Source of the DNA: Saccharibacillus brassicae
GTDB lineage: Bacteria; Bacillota; Bacilli; Paenibacillales; Paenibacillaceae
Assembly (NCBI RefSeq): GCF_006542275.1
Contig: NZ_CP041217.1
Location: 1,597,501 to 1,661,500, forward strand
DNA length: 64,000 nucleotides
Direction: 5' to 3'
Numbering within the stretch: the first letter of the stretch is position 1; each line of letters opens with the position of its first letter. A program made the position numbers and the translations under genes. Shown piece after piece: positions 60,544 to 64,000 of the stretch. The notes under the pieces are model-generated. The model was not told the origin of the DNA. It worked only from the letters and a program-made list of their open reading frames with translations, and ran no database searches.

Positions 60544-60572
60544 TGCAATTCACTCCTTCTGCGTTAAGTTTA

Positions 60573-60610
60573 TATACTGGCATACTAGCATGCCAGTATA
60601 GGCGTGGCAA
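60573..60610 (-). promoter_or_regulatory. uxuA promoter with GntR-type palindromic operator
   Basis: Promoter on the minus strand: TTGCCA (60605-60610), 17 nt, TAGTAT (60582-60587). A 28-bp palindrome at 60573-60600, outer arms TATACTGGCAT/ATGCCAGTATA with one mismatched pair near the centre, covers the -10. TGG...CCA symmetry suits a FadR-subfamily GntR repressor such as the adjacent gene. Confidence 0.78.
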
Positions 60611-60652
60611 GCTTATTCGGATGCCGACGCTTTGCCCGCGTTCCGCAAAAAA

Positions 60653-60680
60653 TAAAAGCAGCCGACGGGTCGGCTGCTTT
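60653..60680 (-). terminator. Intrinsic terminator of the GntR gene
   Basis: AAAAGCAGCCGAC/GTCGGCTGCTTTT hairpin followed by TTTTATTTTTT on the minus strand, 10 nt beyond the stop. Confidence 0.9.
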
Positions 60681-60690
60681 TGCGAATTTG

Positions 60691-61437
60691 TTAAAGGGAA
60701 TTGCGCGGCGCCAAACCGTCTGAAGCCGCCACCTCGAACACGTCCGAAGTTTTGAAAAAGCCGCTGTACCGATCGTCGCTGCCAAGCAGCGTTTTCCAAT
60801 GCAGGATCGGCTGACGGATATGCTCGTGTACGGCACCTTCCACCTCGTTGACGCGTCCTTCGGCGATCAGTTCGATCCATTGGCGATGCTGCTCGATCGC
60901 TTCGTCGAAAGGATGCTCCGTCTCGAACAGCAGCCGCATCCGATTGTAGTGCGTGCTCAGCCTCGTGATCGAGTCCCACACATGTTCTTTGCTACAGCCG
61001 CGAAACAACAACCGGTGAAACGCGTTGTCCAGCTCGTGAAAAGCCGCTGCACCGGCTGCGCGATCCCGCACGTCTTCCTGCTGTCGCAAATTGTGCCGCA
61101 GTTCCAGCAAAATGTCGGACGGCAGACTCCCGCAGACCAGGCGGAGCACTTCTTGTTCCAAAGTCAGGCGCATAAAAGCCGCTTCTTCGATCAACTGTGC
61201 GTCGATCTTAGAGATATACGTACCGACCTGGGGAACCACGTCGACCAGATACTCTTCTTTGAGTCGGGACATGACTTCCCGCACCGGCGTGCGGGACAGC
61301 TGCAGGGCGGCCGCCAACTCGATCTCGCTGATTGCCCGTCCGGGAACGAGCGTCAGATCCATAATATTGCTGCGGATCACCCGGTACGCATAGTCTTTCC
61401 CGTTCTCGCCCGCCTTCCGGGCGGTCTCTCTCAGCAT
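60691..61437 (-). CDS. GntR/FadR-family transcriptional regulator, likely of uxuA
   Basis: 248 residues: winged helix-turn-helix GRAISEIELAAALQLSRTPVREVMSRLKEE near the N-terminus and an FCD-type C-terminal ligand domain with metal/acid-binding residues (HELDNAFHRLLFRG; EAIEQHRQWIELI). ATG 61437 has AAAGGGG 9 nt upstream. Upstream of uxuA on the same strand but with its own terminator; its probable operator overlaps the uxuA promoter, so glucuronate or mannonate is the expected effector. Confidence 0.87.
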   Translation of the reverse strand: MLRETARKAGENGKDYAYRVIRSNIMDLTLVPGRAISEIELAAALQLSRTPVREVMSRLKEEYLVDVVPQVGTYISKIDAQLIEEAAFMRLTLEQEVLRLVCGSLPSDILLELRHNLRQQEDVRDRAAGAAAFHELDNAFHRLLFRGCSKEHVWDSITRLSTHYNRMRLLFETEHPFDEAIEQHRQWIELIAEGRVNEVEGAVHEHIRQPILHWKTLLGSDDRYSGFFKTSDVFEVAASDGLAPRNSL

Positions 61438-61480
61438 CGCGGTCCGCCCCTTTCGAAATGACTTTGCCGTCATTGTAACA

Positions 61481-61510
61481 AAAAAAAGAACCTGCAGGCT
61501 GCAGGTTCTT
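61481..61510 (-). terminator. Intrinsic terminator of the tRNA array
   Basis: AAGAACCTGCA-GCC-TGCAGGTTCTT hairpin then eight T on the minus strand, 13 nt past tRNA-Leu. Confidence 0.92.
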
Positions 61511-61522
61511 CGTTACTCGTAA

Positions 61523-61603
61523 TACCGGTGAAAGGACTCGAACCTTCACGGGTCTCCCCACTCGATTTTGAGTCGAGCGCGTCTGCCATTCCGCCACACC
61601 GGC
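61523..61603 (-). tRNA. tRNA-Leu (CAA)
   Basis: Cloverleaf with long variable arm; anticodon loop CTCAAAA. Acceptor GCCGGTG pairs with CACCGGT (G-T at the end). CCA is not encoded. Confidence 0.93.
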
Positions 61604-61626
61604 ACAAACAAAAAAAATTAGATAAA

Positions 61627-61703
61627 TGGCGCGCCCTAAGAGATTCGAACTCCTGGCCTTTTGATTCGTAGTCAAACGCTCTATCCAGCTGAGCTAAGGG
61701 CGC
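61627..61703 (-). tRNA. tRNA-Arg (ACG)
   Basis: Anticodon loop CTACGAA on stem TTTGA/TCAAA; acceptor GCGCCCT/AGGGCGC; encoded CCA. Position where the comparable B. subtilis array has a second Leu gene. Confidence 0.94.
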
Positions 61704-61731
61704 AAGCTGTATAAAATTTTGAAAAATAAAC

Positions 61732-61805
61732 TGGAGGCGCCACCCAGATTCGAACTGGGGGTAGAGCTTTTGCAGAGCTGTGCCTTACCACTTGGCTATG
61801 GCGCC
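61732..61805 (-). tRNA. tRNA-Cys (GCA)
   Basis: Anticodon loop CTGCAAA; acceptor GGCGCCA/TGGCGCC; T73 discriminator and encoded CCA. Confidence 0.94.
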
Positions 61806-61818
61806 GTAAATAAAAAAA

Positions 61819-61893
61819 TGGAGCGGACGACGGGAATCGAACCCGCGACCCTCGCCTTGGCAAGGCGATGCTCTACCGCTGAGCCACGTCCGC
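61819..61893 (-). tRNA. tRNA-Gly (GCC)
   Basis: Anticodon loop TTGCCAA on stem CGCC/GGCG; acceptor GCGGACG/CGTCCGC; encoded CCA. Confidence 0.95.
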
Positions 61894-61916
61894 TTACTTT
61901 TTTTGAAGAAATAAAA

Positions 61917-61991
61917 TGGCTGGGGGTATAGGATTTGAACCTATGCGTGACGGAGTCAAAGTCCGTTGCCTTACCGCTTGGCTAACCCCCA
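61917..61991 (-). tRNA. tRNA-Gln (TTG)
   Basis: Anticodon loop CTTTGAC; acceptor TGGGGGT/ACCCCCA; encoded CCA. Confidence 0.95.
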
Positions 61992-62002
61992 ACAAAGAAA
62001 AG

Positions 62003-62076
62003 GGCGATCGACGGGAATTGAACCCGCGAATGTCGGAGTCACAGTCCGATGCGTTAACCCCTTCGCCACGACCGCC
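62003..62076 (-). tRNA. tRNA-His (GTG)
   Basis: Anticodon loop CTGTGAC; extra 5' G pairs with C73, the His identity element. CCA not encoded. Confidence 0.93.
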
Positions 62077-62117
62077 AAAATGCAAAATAAATCTTTGGGT
62101 TAAATATGAAATTACTA

Positions 62118-62191
62118 TGGCAGGGGCAGCAGGAATTGAACCCACACTAACGGTTTTGGAGACCGTTGTTCTACCTTTAAACTATGCCCCT
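62118..62191 (-). tRNA. tRNA-Trp (CCA)
   Basis: Anticodon loop CTCCAAA; acceptor AGGGGCA/TGCCCCT; encoded CCA. This is the tRNA that the trpS T-box would sense. Confidence 0.95.
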
Positions 62192-62196
62192 ATAAC

Positions 62197-62281
62197 TGGT
62201 GGAGGCTGATGGATTCGAACCACCGAACTCAGAGAGAACAGATTTACAGTCTGCTGCGTTTGGCCACTTCGCTAAGCCTCC
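62197..62281 (-). tRNA. tRNA-Tyr (GTA)
   Basis: Long variable arm; anticodon loop CTGTAAA; encoded CCA. Confidence 0.95.
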
Positions 62282-62294
62282 ACAATTCAATAAA

Positions 62295-62370
<76 letters not shown>

Positions 62371-62403
62371 CAATTTTTGAATGTGATACTATTTGGTTAT
62401 CAA

Positions 62404-62479
62404 TGGTGGCTCGGGACGGAATCGAACCGCCGACACAAGGATTTTCAGTCCTTTGCTCTACCGACTGAGCTACCGAGCC
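62404..62479 (-). tRNA. tRNA-Phe (GAA)
   Basis: Anticodon loop CTGAAAA on stem AAGGA/TCCTT; acceptor GGCTCGG/CCGAGCC; encoded CCA. Confidence 0.95.
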
Positions 62480-62530
62480 AAGCAGTTTTTCCTGTAAGCC
62501 CGACTTCGAGCAGATGGAAAGCAATAAAAA

Positions 62531-62606
62531 TGGCGGAACCGACGGGATTTGAACCCGCGATCTCCTGCGTGACAGGCAGGCATGTTAACCCCTACACCAC
62601 GGTTCC
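62531..62606 (-). tRNA. tRNA-Asp (GTC)
   Basis: Anticodon loop CTGTCAC on stem CCTGC/GCAGG; acceptor GGAACCG/CGGTTCC; encoded CCA. Confidence 0.95.
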
Positions 62607-62625
62607 AGGCCATAAGGTGAAGCAA

Positions 62626-62699
<74 letters not shown>

Positions 62700-62717
62700 T
62701 CAGAGTGTATAACTATA

Positions 62718-62793
62718 TGGTGGAGGCTGAGGGGCTCGAACCCCCGACCCTCTGCTTGTAAGGCAGATGCTCTCCCAGCTGAGCTAAGCCTCC
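62718..62793 (-). tRNA. tRNA-Val (TAC)
   Basis: Anticodon loop CTTACAA; acceptor GGAGGCT/AGCCTCC; encoded CCA. First gene behind the internal promoter. Confidence 0.94.
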
Positions 62794-62811
62794 ATTTCAC
62801 ATACGCTTACT

Positions 62812-62840
62812 AGTATACCATGTTAGCAGCCTCATGTCAA
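62812..62840 (-). promoter_or_regulatory. Consensus sigma-A promoter inside the tRNA array
   Basis: TTGACA (62835-62840), exactly 17 nt, TATACT (62812-62817) on the minus strand, in the 84-bp gap between tRNA-Glu and tRNA-Val. Initiation falls about 10 nt before tRNA-Val. Confidence 0.85.
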
Positions 62841-62877
62841 ATGTTTTTTCGTGCTTCTTCTCTTTCGAAAAGAAGAA

Positions 62878-62949
62878 TGACCCGTAGGGGATTCGAACCC
62901 CTGTTACCTCCGTGAAAGGGAGGTGTCTTAACCCCTTGACCAACGGGCC
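62878..62949 (-). tRNA. tRNA-Glu (TTC)
   Basis: Anticodon loop CTTTCAC on stem CCTCC/GGAGG; acceptor GGCCCGT/ACGGGTC. CCA not encoded. A hairpin TTCTTCT...AGAGAAGAA follows. Confidence 0.94.
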
Positions 62950-62964
62950 TTGCTGTAAAAAATA

Positions 62965-63055
62965 TGGCGGAGAGAGAGGGATTCGAACCCTCGAGACGCT
63001 TTAGACGCCTACACGATTTCCAATCGTGCTCCTTCGGCCACTCGGACACCTCTCC
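62965..63055 (-). tRNA. tRNA-Ser (GGA)
   Basis: Long variable arm; anticodon loop TTGGAAA on stem CACGA/TCGTG; encoded CCA. Confidence 0.95.
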
Positions 63056-63058
63056 ATA

Positions 63059-63134
63059 TGGCTCCCCGAACAGGACTCGAACCTGTGACAACTCGATTAA
63101 CAGTCGAGTGCTCTACCAACTGAGCTATCAGGGA
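63059..63134 (-). tRNA. tRNA-Asn (GTT)
   Basis: Anticodon loop CTGTTAA on stem CTCGA/TCGAG; acceptor TCCCTGA/TCGGGGA; encoded CCA. First tRNA after 23S rRNA. Confidence 0.95.
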
Positions 63135-63283
63135 ACATTCAGCTTAAAAGTAAGCTATACTACAAGGTTTGCACCTTGAAAACCGGATCCGAAACGATCC
63201 ACTTCGCGTCATGAAGTGTTTGCTCGCGCAGAGGTCTCAACCGAAGCAGAGGCTTCCGAAGAATCTTACTGCGCAAGTCTGTA
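63135..63283 (-). other. Spacer between 23S rRNA and tRNA-Asn, no 5S gene
   Basis: 149 bases containing a CAAGG...CCTTG hairpin and a stretch likely to pair with the 5' flank of 23S during processing. Nothing resembling the conserved 5S core (CCCGTTCCCATCCCGAACACG) is present. Confidence 0.75.

Positions 63284-64000
<717 letters not shown>

Noticed and set aside
62841-62877. Hairpin after tRNA-Glu as a terminator
   Set aside because: On the transcribed minus strand the stem is followed by an A run rather than T, so it should not terminate; it may be a processing signal.

Overview
The window reads as chromosomal DNA of a GC-rich Bacillales member, most likely Paenibacillaceae (Paenibacillus or Saccharibacillus type). 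The evidence is a Bacillus-like gene stock (YycC, YutD, DUF2225, LiaFSR, KtrA, MntABCD), strong GGAGG ribosome binding sites with some TTG/GTG starts, a T-box leader on trpS, and a Bacillus-style tRNA array after 23S rRNA. Genus assignment is inference. I see no transposase, prophage, plasmid gene or CRISPR array.

Layout. 1-3.6 kb: a MATE/MOP-type lipid flippase (cut by the window edge), a DUF456 protein, a HAD phosphatase and a Gfo/Idh/MocA oxidoreductase. 3.7-7.6 kb: a manganese-type ABC importer (mntABCD) with a MntR-like operator on its promoter. 7.7-13.6 kb: two tandem class B penicillin-binding proteins, a membrane transglutaminase and a small membrane protein. 13.8-20.3 kb: TOPRIM protein, ctaB, small membrane protein, T-box-controlled trpS, an unknown gene, oligoendopeptidase F, yycC and a CPxC protein. 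20.3-21.2 kb: gene-free DNA with a 193-bp foldback (MITE-like) element. 21.2-28.2 kb: sugar regulon of GH4 glycosidase, BadF-type sugar kinase, ABC importer and AraC regulator. 28.2-28.8 kb: gene-free DNA with an extreme pyrimidine tract. 28.8-32.6 kb: DUF2225 protein, truncated haemoglobin, a 31-aa membrane peptide, NAD kinase and a YutD protein with a repetitive tail. 32.6-36.6 kb: AraC regulator divergent from an oxidoreductase and two TIM-barrel isomerases. 36.7-43.5 kb: TrmH-family methyltransferase, ktrA, prfC, MerR regulator with a lipase-like hydrolase, and zwf. 43.6-45.4 kb: secreted beta-helix protein. 45.6-50.7 kb: cell-envelope stress locus (liaI, pspA, pspC, pspA, liaF, liaS, liaR), divergent from mprF (51-53.8 kb). 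54-59.3 kb: three oxidoreductases and one isomerase divergent from an AraC regulator. 59.5-61.4 kb: uxuA with a GntR regulator. 61.5-63.1 kb: 16 tRNA genes. 63.3-64 kb: 3' end of 23S rRNA, without a 5S gene between it and the tRNAs.

How it fits together. Two themes dominate. One is envelope maintenance: flippase, PBPs, transglutaminase, Lia/Psp and MprF. The other is breakdown of plant-derived or oxidised sugars: several AraC- or GntR-controlled cassettes of Gfo/Idh/MocA dehydrogenases, TIM-barrel isomerases, mannonate dehydratase, GH4 enzyme and ABC importer. Several control sites are readable directly: the MntR box, the trpS T-box, a MerR-type long-spacer promoter, a GntR palindrome over the uxuA promoter, phased repeats before AraC genes, a 24-bp-period repeat before liaI, and a consensus promoter inside the tRNA array.
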